A stretch of 59,918 nucleotides of DNA from Bimuria novae-zelandiae CBS 107.79 (Eukaryota > Ascomycota > Dothideomycetes > Pleosporales > Didymosphaeriaceae). Location: positions 7,363 through 67,280 of the forward strand of contig ML976810.1 in NCBI GenBank assembly GCA_010015655.1, in the 5' to 3' direction. The notes under the pieces were generated by a model. The model did not search any database, was not told where the DNA came from, and saw only the letters and a program-made list of their open reading frames with translations. This document shows positions 12,801 through 23,210 of the stretch, one piece after another (positions within the stretch are counted from its first letter, which is position 1; each line of letters starts with the position of its first letter). Position numbers and translations under genes: made by a program.

Positions 12801-14510
12801 AGTCTAAACGCAAGAGATCTAGAGGAGACACTACTAAGGATAAAAGACTCTATAAGATTATTAAAGCCATGCTAGCACAAGTTAATTTTACGGACAAAGA
12901 AATAAATAGAGAAGCCTAGATCTTTAAGAAAGCCTTTCTAGTAACTAAGATTACAGGAATTCCGATCCCCTAGACATATTAACAAGCTATAAACGACCTA
13001 AAGTACGGAAATTAATGGAAAGCAATAGTGCTAGAGGAGATAATCTCGCTAATAGAAAATAGAACCTAGGAAGAAGTTTTACGGCCAAAAGACGCTAATA
13101 TAGTTAATTTAAAGTAGGTTTTTATAATTAAAACTAAGCCAGACGGGATAGTTAAATAATTTAAAGCGCGCCTGGTGGCACGTGGTTTCACCCAAGTACA
13201 TGGAATTAACTATAATAAGACCTTTGCACCCACTGTCTGCATAGATACCTTGTGTCTATTCCTAGCCACTGTCGCAGCAGAAGACTTAGAATGTTTCTAT
13301 TATAATATTAAGAATGCGTTTACTAAATCTTACCTTAAAGAATAGATTTTCCTTAAGTAACCTAAAGGAGTTCGTGTTAAGAAAGAACATGTTCTAAAAG
13401 TGCTTTAAAGCCTATATAGACTAAAGCAGGCTGCTCGCGACTAGAACCTATTAATAAAGAAAGAGCTTTTCGTATAGGGGTTTATGTAAAGCCTTGCAGA
13501 CCCTTGTATATTTGTCTATAAGGAGAGAAATATTTAAATCCTAGTCTACGTTAACGACGTTCTTGCAGCGGCAAAGGAGTAACCCCAAACTAAGTAGTTC
13601 TAGAAGAAGCTTTCTGGACGATTTAACGCCAAGAACCTAGGGGAGGTATATAAGGTCCTTAGAGTGCGAGTTACAAGAGATAGAAAGCACTATATAATTT
13701 TTCTTAACTAAGAGTAATATCTACGCACAGTACTTAACAAGTTTAAAATATTAAGTAAGAAGTATAAGGACAAGAAAATCCTATCTACTAATTACACTTT
13801 ATTTAGACTAGCTACGGATAACGATAATTAAATTAACACAACGGAGTACTAGCAAGGAATCGGAAGTCTAATATTTATTATAGTACTTACACGTCTAGAT
13901 ATTGCATTCACCCTTAGAAAGCTAAGCCAATACATAAGCAATCTAGTAGAATACCATGGCCATGTATTAAAGAACCTACTATGGTACCTAAGGTTAATAG
14001 TTATAATAAAACTATACTACGGACCAGGGGGAGCACACTTATAGTTTATTATCTACTTAGACACTAACTGGGCAAGTAATACTATAGACTAAAAGAGCGT
14101 CTTAGGCAGCACTACGATATTCTATAGAGGTTTAATCTCATGGTTAAGTAAGAAGTAATGATTAGTTATAATATTAAGCTATAAGTCTAAATATATTACA
14201 CTTTTAACATGCTGCAAGCAAGGCTAGTGGATTGCCTAAGTATTTAGGGATCTTGGATTCCTAAAGTACATTGGAAAAGACACTAACAAGGTTTAGATAT
14301 TAGGAGATAACCAGGGCGCCATCGCACTTATAAAGAACCCTTACCTCTATAAAAGATTGAAACACATTAACGTTTATTATTACTTTATCCGGGACACGGT
14401 AGAATAAAGTAAACTTAAGGTGGCTTACGTGCTAACTACTAATATAGTTACTAATAGAATAATAAAGCTGTTACAGCGAGTCGCATTTAAGAGATTTAAG
14501 AACTAACTCG
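9872..14510 (+). pseudogene. Copia-1 Gag-Pol polyprotein remnant
   Basis: The likely start is the ATG at 9872 (MAKERE, then a stop). A zinc knuckle near 10650 reads CYLCDKPYYIRDY, with later knuckle positions now Tyr. The protease site near 10955-11000 is well kept: WAGDTGASLHMSN. A pre-integrase segment (YHRRFIYLG) lies near 11420, followed by the integrase region. Reverse transcriptase starts near 13110 (ARLVARGFTQVHGINY at about 13170) and its active site near 13540 reads LVYVNDVLAA, so YVDD has become YVND. RNase H runs to about 14500. Many in-frame TAG/TAA codons make it non-functional. Confidence 0.9.
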
Positions 14511-14537
14511 GAGTTATCTACGGACTAGACCTGTCTT

Positions 14538-14546
14538 AAGGGGGAG
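14538..14546 (+). other. Copia-1 polypurine tract
   Basis: AAGGGGGAG lies directly before the 3' LTR start (TGTTGAG), the usual place for plus-strand DNA priming in LTR elements. Confidence 0.8.
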
Positions 14547-14770
14547 TGTTGAGAATATATGGGTTTATTTTAGGTTAGTAGAAGGAAGGGCCGTAGTGCC
14601 TACTATGTAAGGGAGGCATGGCTAACTGTAGTGTCCTCGTTACTATTTACACGAAAGAGGAATAACATAATAGGAGAGTTAATATAATACGTTATAGCTA
14701 CCCCGCCTTGTCCCTTCTCCTACTTAGTTATTTATAGTAGTTATGCTACCAGAGGGACCTTGATTTAATA
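14547..14770 (+). repeat. Copia-1 3' LTR
   Basis: 224 bp, starting TGTTGAGAATATA. It aligns with 9218-9441 without gaps. The duplication TAATC follows. Confidence 0.93.
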
Positions 14771-15150
14771 TAATCTATTAATTAATTAGTATTTTTGCTT
14801 AAATTAATCCTATTAATTAAATCACTCTCTCTCTCTTTCTATAATTAATTAGTTTAGTTTTTTCCTATTTTTTTAATTAATTAATTAATTCTTTTAATCT
14901 ATTTTTACGCCGTATTTAACGCTGAGAAGGCCTTTTAAAGTAGTAATATTAATAAGTATAGTTAATTATATATATTATTAGTGTTAGTTATTTAGTGTTT
15001 TTAGTAATTTCCTAATTAGGTAATTAGCTAGCTTAATACCCTAATTTTAGCGCGTTTGCCCTTTCTATTAATACTCTCTCCTACCCTCCTCCTATACTCT
15101 CTCGCACCCTCTCTCTTACACGTATATAATAGCCTTAGGTTTACGAAATA
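14771..15150 (+). other. hAT-1 left subterminal region, AT-rich
   Basis: Non-coding part of hAT-1 between its terminal repeat (cut by Copia-1) and the transposase trace. It holds many TTAATTAA units, a short CT tract at 14825-14840 and another pyrimidine-rich patch near 15060-15120. No gene is seen. Confidence 0.7.
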
Positions 15151-17611
15151 AAAGCAAAAGGAGCTTTCTAAGTATAGTAAAAAGGCTAGTAGCGTTACTA
15201 GTCGTCGCGTTTAGCTTATAGAGTATATAGGACCCGCTGGTAACTTAGGGTAGCTAAAGCTTCGAGACTAAGCTCCGGGACCTTAACGCCATAGCTTTTA
15301 ATATAGAGTCTCTACTCTTAATTAACATGCTCTTAAGGCCCTTAAACGTATTAACGCTCTCTTATAAGCTACTAGAGACACTCACGCTATTCTCTTAAGC
15401 TACGTTAAGTAGGGCTACTACTACTCCCTTAGTTACCTTCTTACCTAGCTCTAACAGCCCTGGGCTTAAATTTAACACTTAGTTTACTAATAACTTTAAC
15501 AGTATTAACTAGGCGAGGTTATTATAGTATATAAAGCCTCTGCGTACGTAGAGGTTTAAGAAGTCCTTACTCTATAATTACGGGTATCGCGTCGCTCTCT
15601 GGGTAAATATGCAGCGTATATTTTTTATCTACTACTATTACTATATATATAAAGTACCTAGTAATTAATTTATTAAAGAGACGACAAGCTCTACATCGTT
15701 GGCATGAAACTATATAGAGTAGATACGGCCAGGCCATAGGCACTTTTGCCCGGGCAAATAATTAACTCTATTAGAGTTAGGGCAGCGTACTCTCGCTGGC
15801 CTTATAAGCGCCAGCGTTAGCGTGCCGTAAAAGGTGTCTAACGCCCTAGAAAACTTTAATTAATAGCGTTTTTAACTAGCTCTAGTTAGCTGGCTTACTA
15901 AGAATAATTACCTACTACGTAAAGTAGAGACGCCGTCCTTTTAAGAGCTCTTACGCGCCGCTAACCTAAAGGCTAAGCTAGCTACTTTTTAGAGCTATAT
16001 AACTATCGCTGCCTTTTTATTAAGGTTATACATAAATTTATAGCCTTATATATAAACTAAGCTCGCTCGCGCCCTTAGTAAAATCCATATTAGCTTTAAT
16101 AGCTAGTTTATAAAAGGCGGCAAGCGTGCGTTTTATAGGCTCGTCGCTTACTATATTAATAGTCGTGACAAGCTCTACAACCTGCCTTTCGCCCTCCCTT
16201 AACTTAGTGGTACGCATATAGGCGAGAAAGTCGCTATAGTTATTATTAAGACGCTATAGGCCTTTAGTATTAATAGTAGCTTAGTTGGGTACTTTATACT
16301 TAATAATGTAATAAATAATAATATAGCCCTTAAGGCGCTGGGCGCCTATTATAGCTTTACCTTATAAGACTAACGCCTCTGCTACTTACCTTACTCGCTT
16401 AACTTAGTAGGGCAAACTGTAATATTTAGAACTAATAAAGACGCCTTTAATAATAACACCTTATAGTTTAGACTTAAGGAGAAATACCTACGCGAGTGAT
16501 AAGAAAAGGGCCCTATTAGAGTTCTTATAGACGTTATACACTTAATATTAACGCCTTAGCAACATGACCTTTTTAATAACTTTTAACGTTTAACACGCAA
16601 GATAGGAGAGCCTCTATAGCTCTTTAAACCTATTAAGCCTGTTGTCACTTGCTAGAATAGCTACCTTAACTTTATAGAGAAAGTAGTCCTCCTCCACCAC
16701 GTAATTAATACTCTTATTAATTACAGGGTAAAGAAGGCACTACAGGATAAGTCCTTAGCTTACGCGCGCGATAGGGCTTCTATTAATAGAGTACCTATAA
16801 AAAGCCTTACCGCTGCTAATTAGGCCATAATTAGTTAGTATATTAAAGTCCTCCAGCCCTTAAAGGAGGCTACAAAGAGACTTAAAGGACGTGGCGACTT
16901 TAGCCGTTTTAGTGTAATCTACAAAGTATACCCTACTTTTAAGTACCTCCTCTCCCACTTTAAGCAGCTTGTTAAGAGCTTTTAAGATGTTAATTTTAAT
17001 AAGCCCGACGCTCTAGAGGACTACTTAAAGATTAATATAACTATAGCCCACTTAAAGCTCTTAAAGTATTACAAGCTCCTTAAAAAGACGCCTGTTTATT
17101 ACGCCTCTACAGTCCTCTACCCTTACTACAAGTACTACTTTGTTAACGCATGGACTGGAGAGTATAAAGTTTGTCTTAATTAAGCTAATTAGCAATTCCA
17201 AGAGCTCTAGGCTATATATAAATTAGAGGATACTTGCCCTATTATCTCTCCTACGCGTAAATAAGTAAAGCACGTTAGTAATATTAATAACTATACTAAG
17301 TTACACGTTAAGCCTCTAAGAGCTAAAACTTCTACTCTACTTATTAATAGTACTAACGAGTTTAATTGCTAGTGGCATAATAAACTTAGCGTCCCTAAGG
17401 ATCACGTATACTATATAGATCCTATTAGGTATTAGGTATCTCTCCGCGATTAATATCCCCGCCTTGCTTAGTTTACTATTAATCTCCTCTCAATCCCAGC
17501 GTTCTCTTGTTACTATAAGAGAATATTTTCTAAGGTTAGCGATATAATAAAGCTAAAACGTTAAAAAATAAGCCCTTAAATGCTCTCCACAATCACGTGC
17601 GTACGGAGTTT
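15150..17611 (+). pseudogene. hAT-1 transposase remnant (main part)
   Basis: hAT transposase broken by RIP. Near 16084-16135 the frame reads HISFNS then FIKGGKRAF, the catalytic-core segment written FDGWTTKGGKRGF in related fungal hATs, so the catalytic Asp is now Asn. It continues with a VGYFILNN motif near 16270, then LKEATKRLKGRG near 16860-16900. The C-terminal dimerisation domain is at 17440-17535 (YPRLA, then INLLSIPAFS and FSKVSDIIKL). Coding is cut at 17611 by hAT-2 and resumes at 20799 (WLRAR). The start is uncertain and stops are frequent. Confidence 0.85.
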
Positions 17612-17645
17612 CAGACTTGCCAATAATTAATTCAATCAATTTCCA
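17612..17645 (+). repeat. hAT-2 terminal inverted repeat, left
   Basis: CAGACTTGCCAATAAT followed by AATTCAATCAATTTC. It pairs with the complement of 20757-20790; the outer 16 bases are identical and most differences further in are transitions. Confidence 0.88.
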
Positions 17646-17778
17646 GACAGTGAATTAAATTGATTGTAATAAGTCATCCAGCCTTTTGAATTGATTGAAT
17701 TGAAAGGTATTTTCAAGCCGATTAATTGTAAATTAATTGTAAATTAATTATATATTCGTGCAAACTACATATAAATTA

Positions 17779-20416
17779 CTAAGAAGCCTCGTCCCAGTTA
17801 CACAAGCTGTATAAGGTGTCGATTTCTTTGTTACTTAAAGTCAATAACTGCTTCGTAACAGCGCTATTAGAGGGTTTACTAAAGCTAGCTTTTAGCTAAG
17901 ATCGTACAGATTGTATTGCTGCCAGCAATTAAGCACCTATATGGCGTCTTCTAGGCTTAAGGAGGTCGCTAAGTTCACTAAAAACGCGCTTACACTCACA
18001 GCTTAATACTAGAACTGTTAGTGTATTAATTGCAAACTTTGCTAAATTAGGGTATCTCGAGCGTAATCTGACCTAGTACTTAACAGGACTATTACCGCTA
18101 TTAAACTAATGTTGCGTCTACCTAGGCTCGCGCTTAAACTAGCGATTGTACTTATCACTATCTTCCTTATTTTCATCGTCGCTATCGCCGCTAGCAAGCT
18201 AGTTAATCGCATTATTAAGGTTGTTGTTTATAGTTAACTGCTTAGAAGCCACTATATTAACAACTTTGGGTTAGTACTGCGCCTAAAGCTGCTAAAAACT
18301 AGCGTTAGCTAAGGCAAGCCAGTCAGGTTTCCCGCGCCAAGCTTGCTAGTAATAACGCTTATAGAAAGGATAGAGATAGCAAGCAGCGTAGTAGATAGGC
18401 AAGTTATTAAGCTTGCTATAGTACTAATTAAGTTTAAGCCATGCCGCGCGCAAGTTAGTAGGTAGGTAGTTCTTTAGGGCGCTAGTTTCGTGGTGATTAA
18501 CATTATTAAATAACTCGAGCCAATGCTTAAAGGTAGTAAGTAGCTGCTTAAAAACTAGTATAACCTTATATATAGCGCCAAAAGCGTTGCCTTTGCCGCG
18601 GCCTTTAAGCCTCTTAGTGGCTTCTTTAAGCGGCAATAGCACCTCCATATATTTAGTTATTACTTGTTAATCGTTAGCTAATAGCCTGTTAGACCTTATT
18701 CACGCTAGCACGTTGGGTAGCTTGTTGTTTTTTACGCGCGCGTAGGCGTTAGTAGTGTAGGCATTATCTATATGGCGGGCGGCGTATGTGTTAATAGCGG
18801 TTTATAGCTAAGAAGCGCGAGTAAGGGCGTTGTAGTAAGAGTTCTAGCGTGTAATTACTGGCTTTACAGGTTTGTAGATCTTGCGCTTATTAGGAGGTAA
18901 CAACTTGTTTACTTAGTGCTAACACTAATTAAATAAATCGTATTACAAAGGTGTTTTAATGTGGCCTATAATATTAAACAAAAAGCCTAGCGGGTCTTAT
19001 TTACGCTACTTGTTTATAAGTTTCGTCTCCTCTTGCCTTAGGTTAGCCGAAGCTTAGCGTAAAGGCACATAATTATTAACTTATATCTAGGTTAATATTG
19101 TTGGCGTACGCCTTGTAGTCCTTGCTAAATAATAAAGCCTTTCTTATAAGGTTTATAATATAAGGCGCGCAACGAAGACGACGATAGGATACTTAAAAGT
19201 TATACTTATTAGTGATATAATTAACTACCTTGTTGTTAGTATTAGCATTATTAAGCACAAAGTAACTAACTTTACTACTATTAATACTAAACTTCTGTAG
19301 CGTTTTAACGACGATTTTGCCTATCCTCTTACCGCTATAGGAGCCTAATAGCTGTGGCAACGTAATTAGCAAGTTAACTACCTTATTATTATTATTAGTA
19401 TAGTGCGTAATAATACTAAAGAAGCCACGTTTGCCGCCTTTTATTATCCAGCCGTCAAAGCTTATGTAGATAAGCGAGGCAGCACGTAATAGCTTGTTAA
19501 TAACTTGCAAAAGCAAGTGATTATAAAGCCTTATTGCGTACTAAGAAACTAATGTACGACTAGCCCATAGCGCCTCCTCTGCCTCTGGGTTGGCCAAGGC
19601 TAGCATCCTCCGGAACGTTGGCGATTTAAACTTACGCAAGGGGTGGTTGCCCTTAATAAGCCAAGTAATAGTAGCAAGCCTGAAGCTTTAAACGTCAAAG
19701 TTACCTAGCGTATTAGCAATACTCTGGGTTAACACCACGCCGCGATTAGCCGCCTGTTGTAATAAGAGTTAACCCCCTAGCAGCAACGGCTTCGCGACTG
19801 CCCCTAGCTTTATATGGCCATGGCCCTTTATGCGCTCTTTAAGGTGCGCTGCTATCGCCGAGGTTAACTTCGTGGTGTTATATTTGCCAGTTTTGCCGCA
19901 ATCAATACGCTTATGCTGATGGCAGTACTTGCAGATAAACCAGATTTGCAATGAATCGGAGATGGGCGAGACACGATAGCCGTGGCGATAGATCCAGCTT
20001 TTCTTATACTTATAGGTGCGTAAAGGCGCGATAAAGCCCGGTAATCGCGCCTAATTAATGCCCTCGAAGTCGTCCTTAAAGAGCGCGTTAAGATCCTTAA
20101 TGGCGCTCTTAGTATCTTTTGTTATGGCCTTGGTGGCTGCTCTTAAGGGCTTTATGGCGGTGTTTTCAGGTAGCAAATCGCGTAACTGTGACTCAAATAG
20201 ACGTTCCTCAGTGGCCTAAGACGTCGCAATTACCAGGGCTTTACGCGGTAAGGTGCGCGGTGAGGTGCGCGGTGAGGTACGCGGAGGTAGCTACTACGAC
20301 TCATTAAGTTTAATGGGTTCCCTGGCTATACCATAGTCGCTGGTTCTAGCGCGTTTCGCAGGTGCTTTAGAGGCTTCGGCAGCGCGTTTAGCGCCCCTGG
20401 CTTGTCTGGGAGGCAT
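17779..20416 (-). pseudogene. hAT-2 transposase remnant
   Basis: Minus-strand hAT transposase. The chosen start at 20416 opens MPPRQARGAKRAAEASKAP and continues with KRAR, a likely bipartite nuclear localisation signal. A BED-like zinc finger is near 19800-19950 (WFICKYCHQHKRIDC). The catalytic core at 19193-19516 is open and well kept: YISFDGWIIKGGKRGFF and VSYFVLNNANTNNKVV. Another open stretch at 18424-18648 contains PLKEATKRLKGRGKGNAFGA. The dimerisation domain near 17900-18090 reads RYPNLAKFAINTLTVLVLS, then RVFSEL. Several stops, and a length that is not a multiple of three, mark it as broken; the stop at 17779 is inferred. Confidence 0.87.
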
Positions 20417-20756
20417 ATTGTTGGTATAGGTGTTGTAGAGACGTTGTTTAAAGCAAGAAACACGTAAATATACGCAGTTAGTACGACGCGATTAGCTACG
20501 TACAGACGCGTTTGCTTTAGCCAATAAGATTCCACTAGGTGGACCCCGGCCCGTCATAAAGCCAACACTAGAAAGATACCGTGAGATCGCCGTTATAGCC
20601 AACTTAAAAACCTTACTGGAGATAGCCTAAATACTTAATTAAATTAAGTTTATAATTAATTATTTAAGCTGGGATTGATTTGATTGCAAAATAATAGGTA
20701 GTTAATTAATTTGCGATTGATTTGATTGAATTGCATTTTGCAATCAATTCAATTAA

Positions 20757-20790
20757 TTTGAATTAATTGGATTGATTATTGGCAAGTCTG
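20757..20790 (-). repeat. hAT-2 terminal inverted repeat, right
   Basis: Minus strand reads CAGACTTGCCAATAATCAAT, matching the left end. It is followed by CGGAGTTG. Confidence 0.88.
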
Positions 20791-21092
20791 CGGAGTTGGC
20801 TAAGAGCTAGATACTCTCTACCCTAGGAGACCCCAGACGGCGAGCTCCTAGTAGAGCTCTTAGAGCTCGAGATACACGATATTTATTAGGTATTATAGTG
20901 GGATAACCCTGTCTAGCTTATACTATATATATTTTATCTTAGCGCGATTTTTTAATTAATTAATTAATTAATCATTAATTAAAAAGCCTTAAAATTGACC
21001 ATTAATTAATTAATTAGTAACTCGAGGTCCTCGACGATTAATTAAATTAATTTTAGCCCGAATTTTTAATTAATTAATTATTAGTAACTCTA
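20791..21092 (+). pseudogene. hAT-1 transposase C-terminal tail and right end
   Basis: Right of hAT-2, the hAT-1 reading frame resumes with WLRAR (20797-20812), which completes the CVRS...WLRA motif that ends many fungal hAT transposases. From about 20940 the DNA is AT-rich with TTAATTAA blocks, ending in the hAT-1 right terminal repeat. Confidence 0.75.
21068..21092 (-). repeat. hAT-1 right terminal inverted repeat
   Basis: On the minus strand it starts TAGAGTTACTAATAATTAAT, matching the left repeat; the first base is T instead of C, a RIP-type change. It is followed by the 8-bp duplication CTTCTACC. Confidence 0.9.
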
Positions 21093-22003
21093 CTTCTACC
21101 TAATCTCCTTTACCCCTAACACGGCTAATGCACACACCAACGGGCTATCGTACTCTTTATAAGTAATAAACTGGCTTAATAATGCGACGCAAAACACTAA
21201 ATATAATTTTTTAATACTTAATAACGCTTTACGCTTACCTATAATTCTACCCTTCTTTACCTCCTGCTTAGCCTCTATCTCCCCCACTACACTATCTACG
21301 TTGTCTATTATTGCCTTATCTATATCTTTATCTCCTATCTCTTCTATTTCTTTCTTCTCTTCCTCCTCTACTACTCCTCCTACTACCTTTACTAATGCCT
21401 CCCACGCCTCGCGCTACTACTAGGTAAACCAGTACGTAGGGCTCTTCCACGCAAGAGAAGGGTAGTGGCTAGTAGTACTAGTACTATTACTAACTATCTT
21501 GCGTTATATACGTAACATGTATACCTTTTCCTAGGGTGGAGAGATAGCAAAATATTATTTACTTAACCTAGCTATATCGTGGCTTCTTTTTATAATACAA
21601 CCCCTTTTCTTCCTCGTCGGACGATTTAAACAACGCTAATCACTTACGTTAGGGTATATACGCGCGAAATCCAAGGAAGCTATGCCACTCTTAACTTATA
21701 TTTTAATACTTAGCTCTTCTAGCTTCTATTACCCTAGGAGCCTCTTTTAACCCTCGAGTATATATAGTGCCTACGATCCATGTTATATGGCTCACCTAAT
21801 CGTTTACTTTCTTCTTTTTAATCCCATAGTCCCGCTTAAATCCGCCACACTTTAGATGTATACGGGATATAGTAATAGCTACGTACCAATAGTAGGTAAT
21901 ATTTAGATTTATCTATAAGTGTATCCGCGCCTCTTTTTTTAACACGCGTGTTAACTAGGCACTATCCTAGGTAGTTATGTCGCTTTTTAACTATAGGAAA
22001 GGC
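21093..22003 (-). pseudogene. TLH-type RecQ helicase gene, central-N fragment
   Basis: Second piece of the gene. The minus strand is open from 21287 to 21096 (MGEIEAKQEVKKGR, then FCVALLSQFITYKEYD and VCALAVLGVKEIR). Regions above 21300 show traces such as SKYYLLLVRSYYYIPYTSKV (near 21870-21940) and IVRRGRKGVVL (near 21600), which by eye resemble the part of fungal TLH/RecQ proteins before the helicase domain. Fragment order and the matching 8-bp hAT and 5-bp Copia-3 duplications tie it to its neighbours. Function of this region is unknown in the family. Confidence 0.72.
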
Positions 22004-22042
22004 TATCGGTATACACATATTAATATCGCCTAAGGCTACTTA
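22004..22042 (+). repeat. Copia-3 5' LTR, left part
   Basis: Aligns with 34495-34533 of the 3' LTR (shared GTATACACATATTAA, then ATCGCCTAAGGCT) with transition differences. The last five bases ACTTA are the left copy of the Gypsy target duplication (GCTTA with G to A). Confidence 0.88.
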
Positions 22043-22474
22043 TGTTAGGATCCAACATGTCACACAGGTGGGGCAACGATAGTTAAGAACCACCGACGTC
22101 TTGGCACACCCGGGCCAAGCGATTACGTGACACAAGTCACGAGTCCCAGAATTATTGGAAGTCCCAATCGTATCTTGGCATATGGGATTCTGGGACTTAT
22201 GGGACACATGGGACATTTGGGATTCTTGGGACTCAGCATAGTATATAGGAACGCGAGGATAAACTCTTATACTCGTGTTCAACCTGTTTATTAATCTATC
22301 GTTTGGATTTAACTTAGGCTCTAGTTGATTCGATTGTGACTCTTACGCTCTCTTGATACTAACAACCCTATTAACTAGCTCAAGCAGTTAATACCCCTTC
22401 CTTGCCTAATAAGTACTCTTGCCCAAGAACTAACCCTAACTACTTACGGACTAGCTACCCGTAGGGATTTAATA
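22043..22474 (+). repeat. Gypsy 5' LTR
   Basis: 432 bp starting TGTTAGGATCCAACATG and ending GGATTTAATA (3' copy GGATTTAACA). It contains several short direct and inverted units around GGGACA/TGGGATTC at about 22170-22240. Confidence 0.94.
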
Positions 22475-22521
22475 TCTTGAACACCCTTAACACGAGTACT
22501 ACTAGGACTCCTACTTCTTCT

Positions 22522-23210
22522 ATGGCTTCAGGCAACGCTAGTGTTACTTTAATAAAGGATACTAAGAACAAGGCGCATAAACCTAATTTGTATAATGGTA
22601 ATTGTAGTCTCCTCGACACTTGGCTTCTATAACTAGACCTATACTTCTTCGACATGGACAACGATCTCGAAGACAAGAAGAAAGTCATCTTTGCAGTAAC
22701 TTACATGCGAGGACTAGCTGAAGAATGGATCTGTCCCTACTTAGTTAAGTACATAGACATGGACTACGATAATGAGGATAAGGACTACATAAATAGTCAC
22801 GCTAACGCAGTTAACATTATTAAGAATTACCTAAACTTTAAGAAATGCCTTAAGCAACTGTTTGGAATTGCTAATAAAACTACTATAGCTAAACGAGTAA
22901 TCTAAACTATCTAACAACGACAATTCGTAGTAGAATATGCAGCCGAGTTTCGCAAGTACGCTATATAACTCGACTGGGAAGATAAATCCCTTAAGACTAT
23001 GTATTAATAAGGACTTAAACATAACGTGCGTAAAGAGCTCTTGCGCAGCGGTGCTAGACTTGATACCTTTAATAAATTATACAAGGAATCTATTTGGATC
23101 GATGGAGAATGGTTCGCACTACAAGAAGAGTTTCGCAGAAACCCGAGGAATGTCAGTTTTAGACGACAGGCACCTGTAGTCTACAGGGCGCCACCAAAAG
23201 CACCTTGATA
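22522..23210 (+). pseudogene. Gypsy Gag remnant
   Basis: ATG at 22522 (MASGNASVTLIKDTKNK) is in frame with the open stretch 22654-22905, and the trace continues to about 23210. It is typical fungal chromovirus capsid: YNGNCSLLDTWL, VIFAVTYMRGLAEEWICPY and the WFALQEEFRRN segment near 23110. A few TAG/TAA stops interrupt it. The zinc knuckle follows at about 23357-23400 as CFICNKLGYIARNH, with the His of the CCHC motif changed to Tyr. Gag packages the RNA in virus-like particles. Confidence 0.85.

Larger units (their letters stand above)
9218..14770 (+). mobile_element. Copia-1 LTR retrotransposon
   Basis: A 5553-bp element with two 224-bp LTRs, flanked by the 5-bp duplication TAATC (9213-9217 and 14771-14775). 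Gene order on the plus strand is Gag with zinc knuckle, aspartic protease, integrase, reverse transcriptase and RNase H, which is the Ty1/Copia order. It is inserted at the inner edge of the left hAT-1 terminal repeat. LTR differences are nearly all C/T or G/A (one A/C seen), so the apparent age is inflated by RIP. Confidence 0.95.
17612..20790 (-). mobile_element. hAT-2 DNA transposon
   Basis: A 3179-bp element flanked by an 8-bp duplication with one mismatch (CGGAGTTT at 17604-17611, CGGAGTTG at 20791-20798). The terminal inverted repeats start CAGACTTGCCAATAAT on each strand. It lies within the last coding part of the hAT-1 transposase, in the opposite direction. Its coding trace is less mutated than that of hAT-1. 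Both ends carry repeated TTGATTGAATTGA-like motifs, as expected for hAT subterminal binding sites. Confidence 0.93.
9193..21092 (+). mobile_element. hAT-1 DNA transposon (holds Copia-1 and hAT-2)
   Basis: Borders are set by a perfect 8-bp duplication CTTCTACC (9185-9192 and 21093-21100) and terminal inverted repeats. An 8-bp duplication and a CAG-type terminus fit the hAT superfamily. Without its two passengers the element is about 3.15 kb, a normal hAT length. The transposase remnant is on the plus strand at about 15150-17611 and resumes at 20799. The element sits in the middle of the helicase gene, whose coding trace continues on both sides: GVKEIR at 21096-21115, then a KGAK-YPPIL segment below 9190. 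Confidence 0.93.

Noticed and set aside
22170..22240. Short spaced repeats (GGGACA/TGGGATTC) resembling a CRISPR-like or regulatory array
   Set aside because: They lie inside the Gypsy LTR, occur in both LTR copies and have irregular spacing; they are part of the LTR.
22040..22282. Open frames at 22040-22282 and 28156-28548 (minus) that encode near-identical proteins
   Set aside because: Both start in the LTR and are duplicated because the LTR is duplicated. Part of the second overlaps the antisense ORF, which is reported separately.
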